A stretch of 64,000 nucleotides of DNA. Origin: Burkholderia pyrrocinia. GTDB lineage: Bacteria > Pseudomonadota > Gammaproteobacteria > Burkholderiales > Burkholderiaceae. The stretch is taken from the NCBI RefSeq assembly GCF_001028665.1, contig NZ_CP011503.1:1860001-1924000 (forward strand), written 5' to 3'. Positions 1-9,874 of this stretch are shown piece after piece. The notes beneath the pieces were generated by a model. The model had not been told where the DNA came from and searched no databases. It was given only the letters and a program-made list of their open reading frames with translations. Position 1 is the stretch's first letter; every line of letters begins with the position of its first letter. The position numbers were made by a program, and so were the translations under genes.

Positions 1-1002
1 CGCATGTCCGCGGAACTGGATGTCGCGCTGGCGCAGCGCGAGCTTCTCGCCGGCCGCGATGCGGATCTGCTCCTGCACGATGTCGACGCCCGTGATCAGT
101 TCCGACACCGGGTGCTCGACTTGTACGCGCGTGTTCATCTCGATGAAGTAGAACTCGCCGTTTTCGTACAGGAATTCGAACGTGCCCGCGCCGAGGTAGC
201 CCATCTTCTTGCACGCGTCCGCGCAGCGGTCGCCGATGCGGTCGATCAGGCGGCGCGGAATGCCGGGCGCCGGCGCTTCCTCGATCACCTTCTGGTGACG
301 GCGCTGCATCGAGCAGTCGCGCTCGCCGAGCCAGATCGCGTTCTTGTACGCGTCGGACAGCACCTGGATCTCGATGTGGCGCGGGTTCTCGAGGAACTTC
401 TCCATGTACACCTGCGGGTTGCCGAACGCACGGCCGGCTTCCTCGCGGGTCATGTTGACCGCGTTGACGAGCGCGGCCTCGGTGTGCACGACGCGCATCC
501 CGCGCCCGCCACCGCCGCCTGCCGCCTTGATGATGACCGGGTAGCCGATCGCGCGCGCAATCTTGACGATCTCCTTCGGATCGTCCGGCAACGCGCCTTC
601 CGAGCCCGGCACGCACGGCACGCCGGTCTTGATCATCGTCTGCTTGGCGGTGACCTTGTCACCCATCATGCGGATCGTTTCCGGGCGCGGGCCGATGAAC
701 GTGAAGCCCGACTGCTCGACGCGTTCCGCGAAATCGGCGTTCTCCGACAGGAAGCCGTAGCCGGGGTGGATCGCCTCGGCGTCGGTGACTTCCGCGGCGC
801 TGATCAGCGCCGGCATGTTCAGGTAGCTCAGGTTCGACGGGGCCGGGCCGATACAGACGGCTTCGTCCGCGAGGCGCACGTACTTGGCTTCCTTGTCGGC
901 TTCCGAGTAGACGACCACCGTCTTGACGCCGAGCTCGCGGCACGCGCGCTGGATGCGCAGCGCGATTTCACCGCGGTTGGCAATGAGGATTTTTTCAAAC
1001 AT
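1..1002 (-). CDS. accC: Biotin carboxylase subunit of acetyl-CoA carboxylase (partial, C-terminus beyond window)
   Basis: AccC uses ATP and bicarbonate to carboxylate the biotin carried by AccB, the first half-reaction of acetyl-CoA carboxylase in fatty-acid synthesis (cytoplasm). The visible 334 residues open with [20 protein letters not shown], the canonical family start. They contain the ATP-grasp glycine loop [12 protein letters not shown] near residue 160 and the [11 protein letters not shown] segment. Family members are about 450 residues, so roughly a quarter of the C-terminus lies off the left edge. The ATG at 1002 is the family start. It follows accB by 85 bp on the same strand, the usual accBC operon. 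Identity is near certain. Confidence 0.96.
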   Translation of the reverse strand, partial: MFEKILIANRGEIALRIQRACRELGVKTVVVYSEADKEAKYVRLADEAVCIGPAPSNLSYLNMPALISAAEVTDAEAIHPGYGFLSENADFAERVEQSGFTFIGPRPETIRMMGDKVTAKQTMIKTGVPCVPGSEGALPDDPKEIVKIARAIGYPVIIKAAGGGGGRGMRVVHTEAALVNAVNMTREEAGRAFGNPQVYMEKFLENPRHIEIQVLSDAYKNAIWLGERDCSMQRRHQKVIEEAPAPGIPRRLIDRIGDRCADACKKMGYLGAGTFEFLYENGEFYFIEMNTRVQVEHPVSELITGVDIVQEQIRIAAGEKLALRQRDIQFRGHA

Positions 1003-1087
1003 AGCGAGTATTCGTCTCTTCGAGGGGCGCGCGAACGGCGCCTGGCGAGCATCGGCGGCGCGCGGCCGGGTTAGCCGCGCGGCGGAC

Positions 1088-1561
1088 TTAGCCGATCACG
1101 AAAAGCGGCTGGCCGTATTCGACGGCCTGGCCGTTCTCGACGAGGATTTCCTTGATCACGCCAGCCTTGTCCGACTCGATCTCGTTGAGCAGCTTCATCG
1201 CTTCGATGATGCAGATCGTCTGGCCTTCCTTGACCGTGTCGCCGACCTGGACGAACGGGTCCGCGCCCGGCGACGGCGCGCGATAGAACGTGCCGACCAT
1301 CGGCGACGTCACGACGTGGCCCTGCGGGACGGCCGGCGCGGCTGCGGCGCCGGCTGCCGGCGCAGCGGCACCTTCGGCCGGCAGCGCGACCGACGGAGCG
1401 GGCGCGCTGAATTGCGGGGCATACCCAGCCGTCGGCTGCACGTAGACCGGCGGCGCGTTCTTGACGATGCGCACCTTGCCTTCGCCTTCCGTCACTTCCA
1501 GCTCGGAGATGCCGGATTCGGAAACGAGGTCGATCAGAGTTTTCAGCTTACGAAGATCCAT
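1088..1561 (-). CDS. accB: Biotin carboxyl carrier protein of acetyl-CoA carboxylase
   Basis: AccB carries biotin between the carboxylase (AccC) and carboxyltransferase (AccAD) of acetyl-CoA carboxylase. The 157-residue protein starts [13 protein letters not shown]. It has a Pro/Ala-rich flexible linker at about residues 35-75, then a C-terminal biotinyl domain with the biotinylation motif [12 protein letters not shown] six codons upstream stays in frame, but AAAGGGGA lies just before the ATG at 1561, so the ATG is the better start. It sits between aroQ and accC, all on the minus strand, as in many beta-proteobacteria. Confidence 0.96.
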   Translation of the reverse strand: MDLRKLKTLIDLVSESGISELEVTEGEGKVRIVKNAPPVYVQPTAGYAPQFSAPAPSVALPAEGAAAPAAGAAAAPAVPQGHVVTSPMVGTFYRAPSPGADPFVQVGDTVKEGQTICIIEAMKLLNEIESDKAGVIKEILVENGQAVEYGQPLFVIG

Positions 1562-1627
1562 CGGGAATTCCCCTTTCAATACGTGAAAGCGCCGGTTAGG
1601 GGCCGGCGCTGAATCTAGATCGCGAAT

Positions 1628-2080
1628 TCAGCCGCGCGACGTGCCTTGCAGCTTGTCCAGCGCGTACTCGAGCGCGTACAGATAACCTTTCCAGCCGAGC
1701 CCGCAGATCACGCCTTCGGCCTGGTCGGAAAAGTAGGAGTGGTGCCTGAACGCTTCGCGGCGATGCACGTTCGACAAATGAACCTCGACGAACGGGATGC
1801 CAACGCCGGCGATCGCGTCCCGGATCGCGACGCTCGTGTGCGTATACGCGGCCGGATTGATCAGGATGAAATCGGTCTGTTCCTCCCGCGCGGCCTGGAT
1901 GCGGTCGACCAGCGCGCCTTCATGGTTGCTCTGGAACGACGACAGTTCGGCGCCGGCTTCCCGGGCGCGCGCGGCAAGCGCCTGATCGATCTGCGCCAGC
2001 GTGACGCGGCCGTACACCTCCGGTTCCCGGGTGCCGAGAAGGTTCAGGTTGGGGCCGTGCAGCACCAGCAATCGTGTCAT
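1628..2080 (-). CDS. aroQ: Type II 3-dehydroquinate dehydratase
   Basis: Dehydrates 3-dehydroquinate to 3-dehydroshikimate in the shikimate pathway (cytoplasmic dodecamer in the family). The 150-residue length is typical for type II. Visible hallmarks are the N-terminal [20 protein letters not shown] with the catalytic Tyr, the FQSNHEG segment, [10 protein letters not shown], and [17 protein letters not shown] with the catalytic His. It is the first gene of the aroQ-accB-accC run on the minus strand, 66 bp before accB. aroE, a later enzyme of the same pathway, is also in this window at 7830. Confidence 0.96.
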   Translation of the reverse strand: MTRLLVLHGPNLNLLGTREPEVYGRVTLAQIDQALAARAREAGAELSSFQSNHEGALVDRIQAAREEQTDFILINPAAYTHTSVAIRDAIAGVGIPFVEVHLSNVHRREAFRHHSYFSDQAEGVICGLGWKGYLYALEYALDKLQGTSRG

Positions 2081-2274
2081 GGTCGCTTCTATTTCTGCGG
2101 AATTGCGCGAACTTTAGCGCTATTTAGAGAAATTTGTCTAGTTTTGCCGAACGGCCGGGCGCGTCGGACCCGCAAGAATTACCGATGCGGACGCAAAGTA
2201 TCGGCGAATTCACGCGAAATTGCGTCGATCGACGCACAAATCGCCGCCAACGTGCGGGCCGCCGTTCAGGCGGG

Positions 2275-2826
2275 TTACAGCGCGTCGAGGGTCTTTTTCA
2301 GCTCGGCCGGCTGGATTTGTCCTAATTTTGTCTCGCGAATCTTGCCGGTTTCGTCGATGACGACCGTAAACGGCAACGCGCCAGCGGTATTTCCGAAATT
2401 ACGGGCCAGATCTGCGCCCGCATAACCGCTGACGAAGATGGGGTAGTCGACCTTCACTTTCTGCAGGAAGGTCTTCACGTTTTGATCGGAATCGACGCCG
2501 ATCCCGATGAAACGGATGCCTTTCTGCTTGTATTGGTGCGACAGCGCGACGAGCTCGGGCATCTCCTCGACGCACGGGCCGCACCATGACGCCCAGAAAT
2601 TGACGACGACCTTCTGGCCCTTGAAGGCGGCCAGCGTGGCCGGCTTGCCGTCGACACTCGTCAGCGACGCCGCCCACAACTGGTCGACCGGGCTGCCCTG
2701 TGCGGCGGGCGCGGCGACGGCGACGCCGTCGTCGGCCGTGCCGCGGAACCAATGGCCGGCGGCGACTCCGCCGGCGACGGCGGCGGCCGCGACCACCGCG
2801 AGCGCCAACATGCGTTTCATCATCAT
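2275..2826 (-). CDS. TlpA-family thiol:disulfide oxidoreductase
   Basis: A membrane-anchored or exported thioredoxin-fold reductase acting in the periplasm. The 183-residue protein begins with three consecutive Met codons (2826, 2823, 2820) and KRMLALAVVAAAAVAGG, an uncleaved anchor or signal segment. The redox motif WCGPC is at residues 81-85 and the cis-Pro loop is GALPFTVVID. A weak GGAA lies about 10 nt before the first ATG. The unknown gene upstream ends at 2834, only 7 bp away, so the two are probably co-transcribed. The substrate (cytochrome c maturation apoproteins or others) cannot be told from sequence. Confidence 0.9.
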   Translation of the reverse strand: MMMKRMLALAVVAAAAVAGGVAAGHWFRGTADDGVAVAAPAAQGSPVDQLWAASLTSVDGKPATLAAFKGQKVVVNFWASWCGPCVEEMPELVALSHQYKQKGIRFIGIGVDSDQNVKTFLQKVKVDYPIFVSGYAGADLARNFGNTAGALPFTVVIDETGKIRETKLGQIQPAELKKTLDAL

Positions 2827-2833
2827 CGTTGAA

Positions 2834-3478
2834 TCATTCCGGTTCGGAAGGGGCTTTGCCTGCTTCGACGAGCGCGCGCAGCGCGGCGGCATCCGCGCGG
2901 GCGACACGGCCGCGCGAGTCGGCCTTGACCGCGCCGCGCAGGTCGTCGCTCGCATAAAGCGCGAGGTGGATGCCGATCGCGTCCACGTCGCGCCGCGGGC
3001 GCCACAGGAAACTGAGCGTCTCGACATCGCCGCGGCCCGCGAAGTGCCGCGTCTCGGATACGTCGTACTGGACGTTCTGGTTCAGCAGGTAGATCGCAAC
3101 ATCCTTCGGGTTGTCGGTAAATGCCTGCAAATGGATGTCCGAATGCGCGTTCGCGGTGCCGTTCAGCACGGCGCCCGTCACATACGGACGGAACTCGGCG
3201 AGCCGGCGCATCCAGTCGAGCGCGATCTCGCGCAGCAGGCGCAGTTCGTCCGGCTGCGTGTCGCTCTGGAACAGCGCGAGGTACTCGCGGAGTTCTTCCT
3301 CGATCTGGTCGTTATCCGGCAGCCATTCACCGGCAACGCGAGAATCACCCAGCAACTGGCGTGCGGCCTTGCGTTTCGCGCTGGCGTAGTCCAGCCCGTC
3401 CTCCGCGATCAGGCGGGCGGCGGACTGGGCGATTTCCTCGCGGACGCGCCGCGGGTCGACAAGAGGTTTGCGAGACAT
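2834..3478 (-). CDS. Conserved protein of unknown function, nucleotidyltransferase-like
   Basis: I do not recognise a characterised family. The 214-residue protein has no signal peptide or membrane segment and begins MSRKPLVDPRRVREEIAQSA. The middle stretch VLNGTANAHSDIHLQAFTDN resembles the GxG...SDIDL signature of minimal nucleotidyltransferases, with His in place of the second Asp, so any activity may be lost or altered. Homologues in this genus are, as far as I recall, sometimes mislabelled as a Mur ligase, perhaps from adjacency to mpl on the opposite strand. There is no Mur-ligase P-loop. It is divergent from mpl and 7 bp upstream of the TlpA-like gene. Confidence 0.8.
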   Translation of the reverse strand: MSRKPLVDPRRVREEIAQSAARLIAEDGLDYASAKRKAARQLLGDSRVAGEWLPDNDQIEEELREYLALFQSDTQPDELRLLREIALDWMRRLAEFRPYVTGAVLNGTANAHSDIHLQAFTDNPKDVAIYLLNQNVQYDVSETRHFAGRGDVETLSFLWRPRRDVDAIGIHLALYASDDLRGAVKADSRGRVARADAAALRALVEAGKAPSEPE

Positions 3479-3598
3479 GATCCGGCAATCATACTAGATC
3501 GCCGCAGCGCCAGAGCGCGGCTGCGGCGGCCTGCCGCCCGGCGCACCGGCGGCGTTTGCATGCATCGTTCGGGCCGCCGGGCATGGCAGGCCGTCAGT

Positions 3599-3604
3599 TA
3601 CAAT
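3599..3604 (+). promoter_or_regulatory. Possible -10 box upstream of mpl
   Basis: TACAAT lies about 110 bp before the mpl ATG in the divergent region between mpl and the unknown minus-strand gene. No good -35 is visible at the right distance, which is common for GC-rich beta-proteobacterial promoters. Confidence 0.3.
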
Positions 3605-3713
3605 ACTGCTCTTTGTGTCGCGGCGACGAGCGCCGGTCGCACGGCCTGTCCGGCGCGCCGCAGACGCATCTTTTCCGAATCGACGGCGCCCGGCGGCGCG
3701 AAAGCATTCATCT

Positions 3714-5099
3714 ATGCACATCCACATTCTTGGCATCTGCGGCACCTTCATGGGCGGTCTCGCCGTACTCGCGCGCGAGGCGGGCCACACGGTGACGGGT
3801 TGCGACGCGGGCGTCTATCCGCCGATGAGCACGCAGCTCGAGGCGCAGGGCATCACGCTGATCGAGGGCTACGGCGCCGAACAGATCGACCTGAAACCGG
3901 ACCTGTTCGTGATCGGCAACGTCGTCACGCGCGGCAATCCGCTGATGGAGGCGATCCTCGATCGCGGCCTGCCGTACGTGTCGGGCCCGCAGTGGCTCGG
4001 CGAGCACGTGCTGGCCGGCAAATGGGTGCTCGCGGTCGCCGGCACGCACGGCAAGACGACCACGTCGTCGATGCTCGCGTGGCTGCTGGAAGACGCGGGC
4101 CTGAACCCGGGCTTCCTGATCGGCGGCGTGCCGCTGAACTTCGGCGTGTCGGCGCGGCTCACCGATTCGAGCTTCTTCGTGATCGAGGCCGACGAATACG
4201 ATACGGCGTTCTTCGACAAGCGCTCGAAGTTCGTCCACTACCGGCCGCGCACCGCGGTGCTGAACAACCTTGAATTCGATCACGCTGACATCTTCCCGGA
4301 TCTCGCCGCGATCGAGACGCAATTCCACCACCTCGTGCGCACCGTGCCCGGTGTCGGCCGGATCGTCACGAACGGCCGCTCGGACGCGCTCGAGCGCGTG
4401 CTGGCGCGCGGCTGCTGGAGCGAGGTCGAGCGGTTCGGCGTCGATGGCGGCTGGCAGGCGCTGCCGGCCGAGGACGGCGTGCCGGTCGACGAGCGCTTCG
4501 CCGTGTATTCGCACGCGGAGCGCGTCGGCGAAGTCGCGTGGCAGGTGCAGGGCGACCACAACCGGATGAACGCGCTCGCGGCGATTGCCGCCGCGCGCCA
4601 CGTCGGCGTGCCGCCCGCGCAGGCTGCCGCCTCGCTCGCTTCGTTCCGCAACGTGAAGCGCCGCATGGAAGTGCGCGGCAGCGTGGACGGCGTGACCGTC
4701 TACGACGACTTCGCGCACCATCCGACCGCGATCGACACCACGATCGCCGGCCTTCGTGCGCGTATCGGCAGTCAGAATGCCCGCATCCTCGCGGTGCTCG
4801 AGCCGCGCTCGAACACGATGAAGCTCGGTGTGATGAAGTCGCAATTGCCGGCGAGCCTGGCCGATGCCGATCTCGTGTTCGGCTACGGCGCGCCGACCGG
4901 GCGCGACGCGCTCGGCTGGAATCTCGGCGAGGCGCTCGCGCCGCTCGGCGACAAAGCGCGCGCGTACGACGACCTGCACGTGCTGGTGAAGGCTGTCGTC
5001 GAGGCTGCGCGTCCGGGCGACCACGTGCTCGTGATGAGCAACGGCGGCTTCGGCGGCGTGCACCAGAAGCTGCTCGATGCGCTCGGGAGCCGCACGTGA
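3714..5099 (+). CDS. mpl: UDP-N-acetylmuramate:L-alanyl-gamma-D-glutamyl-meso-diaminopimelate ligase
   Basis: Mpl re-attaches recycled murein tripeptide to UDP-MurNAc, feeding cell-wall recycling (cytoplasm). The 461-residue protein starts MHIHILGICGTFMGGLA, the Mpl/MurC-type nucleotide-binding N-terminus. It has the ATP-binding loop AVAGTHGKTTTSSMLAW near residue 110 and later VYDDFAHHPTAI. Length matches the family. An in-frame upstream extension to 3615 lacks family similarity, so the ATG at 3714 is used. The stop overlaps the next gene's GTG (GTGA), indicating translational coupling. Confidence 0.94.
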   Translation: MHIHILGICGTFMGGLAVLAREAGHTVTGCDAGVYPPMSTQLEAQGITLIEGYGAEQIDLKPDLFVIGNVVTRGNPLMEAILDRGLPYVSGPQWLGEHVLAGKWVLAVAGTHGKTTTSSMLAWLLEDAGLNPGFLIGGVPLNFGVSARLTDSSFFVIEADEYDTAFFDKRSKFVHYRPRTAVLNNLEFDHADIFPDLAAIETQFHHLVRTVPGVGRIVTNGRSDALERVLARGCWSEVERFGVDGGWQALPAEDGVPVDERFAVYSHAERVGEVAWQVQGDHNRMNALAAIAAARHVGVPPAQAAASLASFRNVKRRMEVRGSVDGVTVYDDFAHHPTAIDTTIAGLRARIGSQNARILAVLEPRSNTMKLGVMKSQLPASLADADLVFGYGAPTGRDALGWNLGEALAPLGDKARAYDDLHVLVKAVVEAARPGDHVLVMSNGGFGGVHQKLLDALGSRT

Positions 5100-5665
5100 T
5101 CCTGTACCTGCACGGCTTCCGGTCGTCGCCGGAATCGCAGAAGTCGCGGCTGCTCGCCGCACGCATGGCCGAACTCGGCCGCACGGACGAGTGGCGGTGC
5201 CCGTCGCTGTCCGTGTCGCCGCTCGACGCGATCGCCGTTGCGGAAGCCGAGGTTGCCGGTGCGCGCGACGTGACCGTCATCGGCAGCTCGCTCGGCGGCT
5301 ATTACGCCACGTGGCTCGCCGAAAAGCACGGCTGGAAGGCCGTGCTGCTGAATCCGGCCATCGTGCCGCAGCGCGATCTCGAGCAGCATCTGGGCGAACA
5401 GCCGCTGTGGCACGGCGGCGGCACGATCGTCGTCGAGCGCCACCACCTGCACGAGCTCGACGCACTGCGCGTGCCGGCGATCACGCGCGCCGAACGCTAC
5501 TATCTGTTCGCGGCGACCGGCGACGAAGTGCTCGACTACCGCGAGATGCTGGCCCATTACCCGGGCGCGAAAACGCGCGTGATCGAAGGCAGCGATCACG
5601 GCATCAGCGAATTTGCCGACTATGTCGACGACGTTCTCGCGTTTTGCGACGGAAAAGCGCGATAA
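5096..5665 (+). CDS. YqiA/YcfP-like alpha/beta-hydrolase esterase
   Basis: A small cytoplasmic alpha/beta hydrolase of 189 residues beginning ILYLHGFRSSPESQKS, typical of the YqiA family. The nucleophile elbow is GSSLGGYYATWLAEK near residue 65. A late GSDHGISEF supplies the likely catalytic His, and the Asp is probably in ATGDEVLDY. The start is GTG at 5096, inside the mpl stop, which implies coupled translation. Physiological substrate unknown; E. coli YqiA hydrolyses short acyl esters in vitro. Confidence 0.88.
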   Translation: MILYLHGFRSSPESQKSRLLAARMAELGRTDEWRCPSLSVSPLDAIAVAEAEVAGARDVTVIGSSLGGYYATWLAEKHGWKAVLLNPAIVPQRDLEQHLGEQPLWHGGGTIVVERHHLHELDALRVPAITRAERYYLFAATGDEVLDYREMLAHYPGAKTRVIEGSDHGISEFADYVDDVLAFCDGKAR

Positions 5666-5745
5666 ACCGGCAGCGCGCCGATCGAATCCCTATCATCATG
5701 CGGCGCCGCCGACGCGGCGCCCGGCAGTCTGAACGAGAGTACTGA

Positions 5746-7833
5746 GTGAACGTTTTCTTCGAGGAATCGGGCAGTTTCAAGGCGGGCAGCGTGCTGTCGC
5801 GCCAGGGCGACGCATTTCAGGTCGAGTTGCCCGGCGGGCGGCGGGCGAAGGTGCGCGCGAAAGACGTGCTGATCGAATTCGACAAGCCGGCCGCGGGCGA
5901 ACTGATGCAGGAGGCCGACACGACCGCGCAGCAGATCGATCTGGATTTCCTGTGGGAATGCGCGCCGGCCGACGAGTTCGCGTATACGGCGCTGGCCGAG
6001 GAGTACTTCGGCGCGACGTACGGCCCGGTCGAGCGCGCTGCGCTGGTGCTGCGGCTGCATGGTTCGCCCGTCTACTTCCGCCGCAAGGGGCGCGGCCAGT
6101 ACCAGCGTGCGCCGGAAGAGCAGCTCAAGATGGCGCTCGCGTCGCTCGAGCGCAAGCGCCAGCAGGCGCTCGTCCAGGCGCAGTACGAAGAGGAACTGAA
6201 GGCCGGCAAGCTGCCGGAAGCGTTCGCGGGCAAGGTGCTCGGGCTGCTGACGCGGCCGGACAAGAACGCGATCGAATACAAGGCGCTGGAAGCGGCGGCC
6301 GGTGCGCGCGGCGTGTCGCCCGCGCGGCTGATGCTCGACTGCGGCGGCATCGCGTCGCCGCGTGCGTTGCACGAGGCGCGCTTCCTCGCGGAGTTCTTCC
6401 CGCACGGCACGGGTTTTCCGCCCGTCGCGGTCGGCGCGCTGCCGGACGACCTGCCGCGCGCGAACGTCGAGGCGTTCTCGATCGACGACATCACGACGAC
6501 CGAAATCGACGATGCGTTCTCGGTCGAACACCTGTCCGACGGCCGTGTGCGGATCGGCGTGCACATCGCGGCGCCGGCGCTCGGCATCGTGCGCGGCGAC
6601 GCGGTCGATGCGATCGCGCGCACGCGCCTGTCGACCGTCTACATGCCGGGCGACAAGATCACGATGCTGCCGGACGACGTCGTCGACGTGTTCACGCTGA
6701 AGGAGGGCGATTACCGCCCGGCGCTGTCGCTGTACATCATCGTCAACCGCGAAACGCAGGACATCGTCGCGAACGAGACGCGCGCCGAACTCGTGTTCGT
6801 GAAGAACAACCTGCGTCACAACACGCTCGACGAGCTCGTCAACGAAGAGACGCTCGCGGCCGGCACCGGCGACTATCCGCACAAGGACGACATCGCCGTG
6901 CTGTGGCCGCTCGCGCAGGCGCTGTTCGAGAAGCGCCAGCTCGCGCGCGCGGGCTACGGCCTGAAGCGCGAAGTGCAGCGCAACACCGACTACAACTTCT
7001 ACGTCGACGGCGAGCACGTGTCGATCACGCCGCGCCGTCGCGGTTCGCCGCTCGACCTGATCGTGTCGGAGCTCGCGATCCTCGCGAACTCGACCTGGGG
7101 CGCGTTCCTGCACGACCACACGGTGCCCGGCATCTACCGCTCGCAGCGCGGTTTCGGCGCACCGGGCCCGAAACGTACGCGGATGCAGACGTCGGCCGCG
7201 CCGCACGAAGGCCTCGGTGTGCCGCAGTACGCATGGAGCACGTCGCCGCTGCGTCGCTACGTCGACCTCGTGAACCAGTGGCAGCTGCTCGCATGCGTGC
7301 AGCATGGCGTCACCGCCAAGCTCGCCGCGCCGTTCAAGCCGAAGGACGCCGACCTGTACGCGGTCGTGCAGGGCTTCGACGACACCTACACGGCCTACGC
7401 CGACTACCAGCGCCGGATGGAATATTTCTGGTGCCTGCGCTGGCTCGCGCAGGAGCAGAAGAAGCAGGTCGTCGCGAGCGTCGTGAAGGGCGATCTCGTG
7501 CGCCTCGAGGAAATTCCGCTGCTGCTGCACGTGCCGGGGCTCGGCGTGCATGCGCGCGGCACGCGCGTGCTGCTCGACGTGATGTCGCTCGACGAGCTGA
7601 CGATCGAGGCATCGGTGCGGTTGCTGAACGTGCTCGACGCGCCGACCGTGACGAGCGGCGATGCGGCCGAGGAAGAGGATGACGCCGAAGGCGGCGACGA
7701 CACGCTGATCGACGCGGAAGACGCCACGGCGGAAACCGAGGCGGAAGCGCTGGCCGAAGCGGACGGCGCGGCGGCAGGCGAGGGCGGCGAAGCCGCGAGC
7801 GGCAACGACAGCGAAGAGGGGCGCGCATCATGA
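5746..7833 (+). CDS. RNB-domain 3'-5' exoribonuclease (RNase II/R family)
   Basis: A processive single-strand exoribonuclease by family. The 695-residue protein has an N-terminal region of small beta-rich modules and an RNB catalytic domain. The metal-binding Asp cluster is [15 protein letters not shown] at about residues 246-260, and [11 protein letters not shown] follows near 303. The C-terminus ends with a roughly 55-residue acidic, low-complexity tail rich in Glu, Asp and Ala, which is not needed for the fold. The start is GTG at 5746. The stop overlaps aroE (ATGA). It resembles the shorter RNB proteins of beta-proteobacteria more than RNase R. Confidence 0.9.
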   Translation: MNVFFEESGSFKAGSVLSRQGDAFQVELPGGRRAKVRAKDVLIEFDKPAAGELMQEADTTAQQIDLDFLWECAPADEFAYTALAEEYFGATYGPVERAALVLRLHGSPVYFRRKGRGQYQRAPEEQLKMALASLERKRQQALVQAQYEEELKAGKLPEAFAGKVLGLLTRPDKNAIEYKALEAAAGARGVSPARLMLDCGGIASPRALHEARFLAEFFPHGTGFPPVAVGALPDDLPRANVEAFSIDDITTTEIDDAFSVEHLSDGRVRIGVHIAAPALGIVRGDAVDAIARTRLSTVYMPGDKITMLPDDVVDVFTLKEGDYRPALSLYIIVNRETQDIVANETRAELVFVKNNLRHNTLDELVNEETLAAGTGDYPHKDDIAVLWPLAQALFEKRQLARAGYGLKREVQRNTDYNFYVDGEHVSITPRRRGSPLDLIVSELAILANSTWGAFLHDHTVPGIYRSQRGFGAPGPKRTRMQTSAAPHEGLGVPQYAWSTSPLRRYVDLVNQWQLLACVQHGVTAKLAAPFKPKDADLYAVVQGFDDTYTAYADYQRRMEYFWCLRWLAQEQKKQVVASVVKGDLVRLEEIPLLLHVPGLGVHARGTRVLLDVMSLDELTIEASVRLLNVLDAPTVTSGDAAEEEDDAEGGDDTLIDAEDATAETEAEALAEADGAAAGEGGEAASGNDSEEGRAS

Positions 7834-8696
7834 ACGCGGTTGCGTCGACGAGCGGCGCCGACCGCTACGTAGTGTTCGGCAACCCGGTGGCGCACAGCAA
7901 GTCGCCGTTCATCCACGCGCAGTTCGCCGCGCAGACCGGCGAGGCGATCGAGTACGCGCACCGGCTCGCACCGGTCGACGGCTTCGAAGCGGCCGTGCGC
8001 GCGTTCGTCGCCGAAGGCGGCCGCGGTGCGAACGTGACGGTGCCGTTCAAGCTCGAGGCGCATGCGCTTGCCGACACGCTGTCGCCGCGCGCGGCGGCGG
8101 CGGGCGCGGTGAACACGCTGCGCATCGATGCCGACGGCCGCATCCACGGCGACAACACCGATGGTGTCGGCCTCGTGCGCGACATCGAAGCGAATCTCGG
8201 CGTGTCGCTCGCGGGCGCGCGCATCCTGCTGCTCGGCGCGGGTGGCGCCGCGCGCGGTGTCGTGCTGCCGCTGCTCGACCGCGCGCCGCTGTCGATCACG
8301 ATCGTGAACCGCACCGCAAGCAAGGCCGAGGCGCTCGTCGGCCAGTTCATGCAGGCCGCGCACGATGCGGGCTGCACGCTCGCGGGCGGCGGTCCCGACG
8401 TGGTGCGCGCGGAGCCGTACGACGTGATCGTCAACGCGACGGCCGGCAGCCTCGACGCCGCGCTGCCGGACTGCGACGCGGCCGCGTTCGGCGCGGGCAC
8501 GCTGGCGTACGACATGATGTACGGCGCGCAGCCGACCGTGTTCATGCAGCATGCGGCGTCGCTCGGCGCGCGCACGGCCGACGGGCTCGGGATGCTCGTC
8601 GAGCAGGCGGCCGAATCGTTCTTCATCTGGCGCGGCGTGCGGCCGGACGGCGCACCGGTGCTGGCCGCGCTGCGCCAGGCGCTCGCGGCGAGCTGA
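7830..8696 (+). CDS. aroE: Shikimate dehydrogenase (NADP+)
   Basis: Reduces 3-dehydroshikimate to shikimate. The 288-residue protein shows substrate-binding [15 protein letters not shown] at the N-terminus, the catalytic Lys in [31 protein letters not shown], and the Rossmann loop [17 protein letters not shown]. The cofactor discriminator [12 protein letters not shown] contains the Arg typical of NADP preference. The ATG overlaps the stop of the ribonuclease gene by 4 bp, and mtgA follows after 14 bp, so the four genes from mpl onward probably form one transcript with mtgA. Confidence 0.96.
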   Translation: MNAVASTSGADRYVVFGNPVAHSKSPFIHAQFAAQTGEAIEYAHRLAPVDGFEAAVRAFVAEGGRGANVTVPFKLEAHALADTLSPRAAAAGAVNTLRIDADGRIHGDNTDGVGLVRDIEANLGVSLAGARILLLGAGGAARGVVLPLLDRAPLSITIVNRTASKAEALVGQFMQAAHDAGCTLAGGGPDVVRAEPYDVIVNATAGSLDAALPDCDAAAFGAGTLAYDMMYGAQPTVFMQHAASLGARTADGLGMLVEQAAESFFIWRGVRPDGAPVLAALRQALAAS

Positions 8697-8710
8697 ACGG
8701 GGCGCGGCAG

Positions 8711-9448
8711 GTGGCGGCGGTAAGCGGCATGCAGCGCGCGCGGACGGTGAGCCCGGCCCGCTGGATCGTCTACGCGGGTGCGGTGTTCGCAGGCGCGTGG
8801 CTCGCGACGCAATTGTTCTACCTCGCGCAGATCGCGCTGTGGTCGTTCGTGAACCCGGGCTCGACCGCGTTCATGCGCACCGACGCATGGTGGCTGTCGC
8901 GCGACAAGCCACCCGCGCAGATCCAGCACCAGTGGGTGCCGTACGACCAGATCTCGCGCAACCTGAAGCGTGCGCTGATCGCATCCGAAGACGCCACCTT
9001 CGCGACCAACAACGGCTACGACGTCGACGCGATCCTGCAGGCGTGGGAGAAGAACAAGGCGCGCGGCCGGATCGTCGCGGGCGGTTCGACGATCACGCAG
9101 CAGCTCGCGCGCAACCTGTTCCTGTCGCGCGAGAAGAGCTACATCCGCAAGGGGCAGGAGCTCATCATCACGTGGATGCTCGAAACGGTGCTCGACAAGG
9201 AGCGGATCTTCGAGATCTACCTGAATTCCGTCGAATGGGGCCGCGGCGTGTACGGCGCCGAAGCGGCCGCGCGCTATTACTACAGGATTCCCGCGAGCCG
9301 GCTCGGCGCGTGGCAGTCGGCGCGTCTCGCGGTGATGCTGCCGAAGCCGCGCTGGTTCGACGCGCATCGCGGCTCGGCCTACCAGGCACAACGCGCGGCA
9401 ATCATCGCCCGCCGGATGGGCGCGGCCGAGCTTCCGCAATCGGAGTGA
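8711..9448 (+). CDS. mtgA: Monofunctional biosynthetic peptidoglycan transglycosylase
   Basis: Polymerises lipid II glycan strands at the outer face of the inner membrane. The 245-residue protein has one N-terminal transmembrane helix (about residues 18-40). The GT51 signature follows, with catalytic Glu in [17 protein letters not shown] and the conserved [18 protein letters not shown]. It has no transpeptidase domain, which distinguishes it from bifunctional class A PBPs. The start is GTG at 8711; an ATG seven codons later (8729) is possible. Confidence 0.94.
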   Translation: MAAVSGMQRARTVSPARWIVYAGAVFAGAWLATQLFYLAQIALWSFVNPGSTAFMRTDAWWLSRDKPPAQIQHQWVPYDQISRNLKRALIASEDATFATNNGYDVDAILQAWEKNKARGRIVAGGSTITQQLARNLFLSREKSYIRKGQELIITWMLETVLDKERIFEIYLNSVEWGRGVYGAEAAARYYYRIPASRLGAWQSARLAVMLPKPRWFDAHRGSAYQAQRAAIIARRMGAAELPQSE

Positions 9449-9874
9449 ACGGCGCGCTCGCGCCGTCGCATTGTCCGTTCCGCCGCCAATGCGCGATTGG
9501 TGCGCTGCAGCGCATTCGTGTCGCGCGCATTTCGGGCCACATCCTTTAGACGAATTCGTCTATTTCGCTTTGCTGAGCAATGCCGGCGACCGCGCGATTT
9601 TGTTTGCCGATATGGCACGAAATCCGCGCATTTTTAGTATTCCCGGGTAAACGCGAAAGACGATGAAAGGCGCGTGAAATGCGACGTTTTGCGAATCGAA
9701 GCATTCCTGAAAGGTGTGCGCCGCACCGGCTGCCGGCCAAATATTTCAAAATTTTTCAAAGCTGACGGGCTCGCGTATATTGGCCAGCGCCTCGGCTTAT
9801 CGGCCGCAATCGAGGCGGGGGGCGGCTTATCCGGCTGCTCGACACAAAAAACATCCGAGAGAAGGAAAGCAACG
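9449..9874. other. 426-bp gene-free region with a perfect 16-bp palindrome
   Basis: No credible gene. The left end holds a short GC hairpin (ACGGCG/CGCCGT, 9450-9467) without a T-run, which may end mtgA transcription. The middle becomes AT-richer than its surroundings, with the palindrome at 9547-9562 and runs such as CAAAATTTTTCAAAG near 9750. The right part is the leader of the S10 peptidase gene. An in-frame upstream extension of that gene from 9674 shows no protein-like character. Confidence 0.6.
9547..9562. promoter_or_regulatory. Perfect 16-bp palindrome TAGACGAATTCGTCTA
   Basis: Every base pairs with its mirror, giving an uninterrupted dyad with an EcoRI-like core. It lies about 310 bp upstream of the S10 peptidase start and 98 bp after mtgA. 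There is no T-run, so a dimeric repressor site is more likely than a terminator. No adjacent regulator gene is obvious. Confidence 0.4.

Noticed and set aside
5620..7551. 643-residue minus-strand reading frame opposite the RNB ribonuclease
   Set aside because: Same shadow effect; composition not protein-like and no family features.
9674..9874. In-frame upstream extension of the S10 peptidase
   Set aside because: The extension places 67 unlike residues before a clean lipoprotein signal; GAAGGAAAG and the signal peptide fix the start at 9875.
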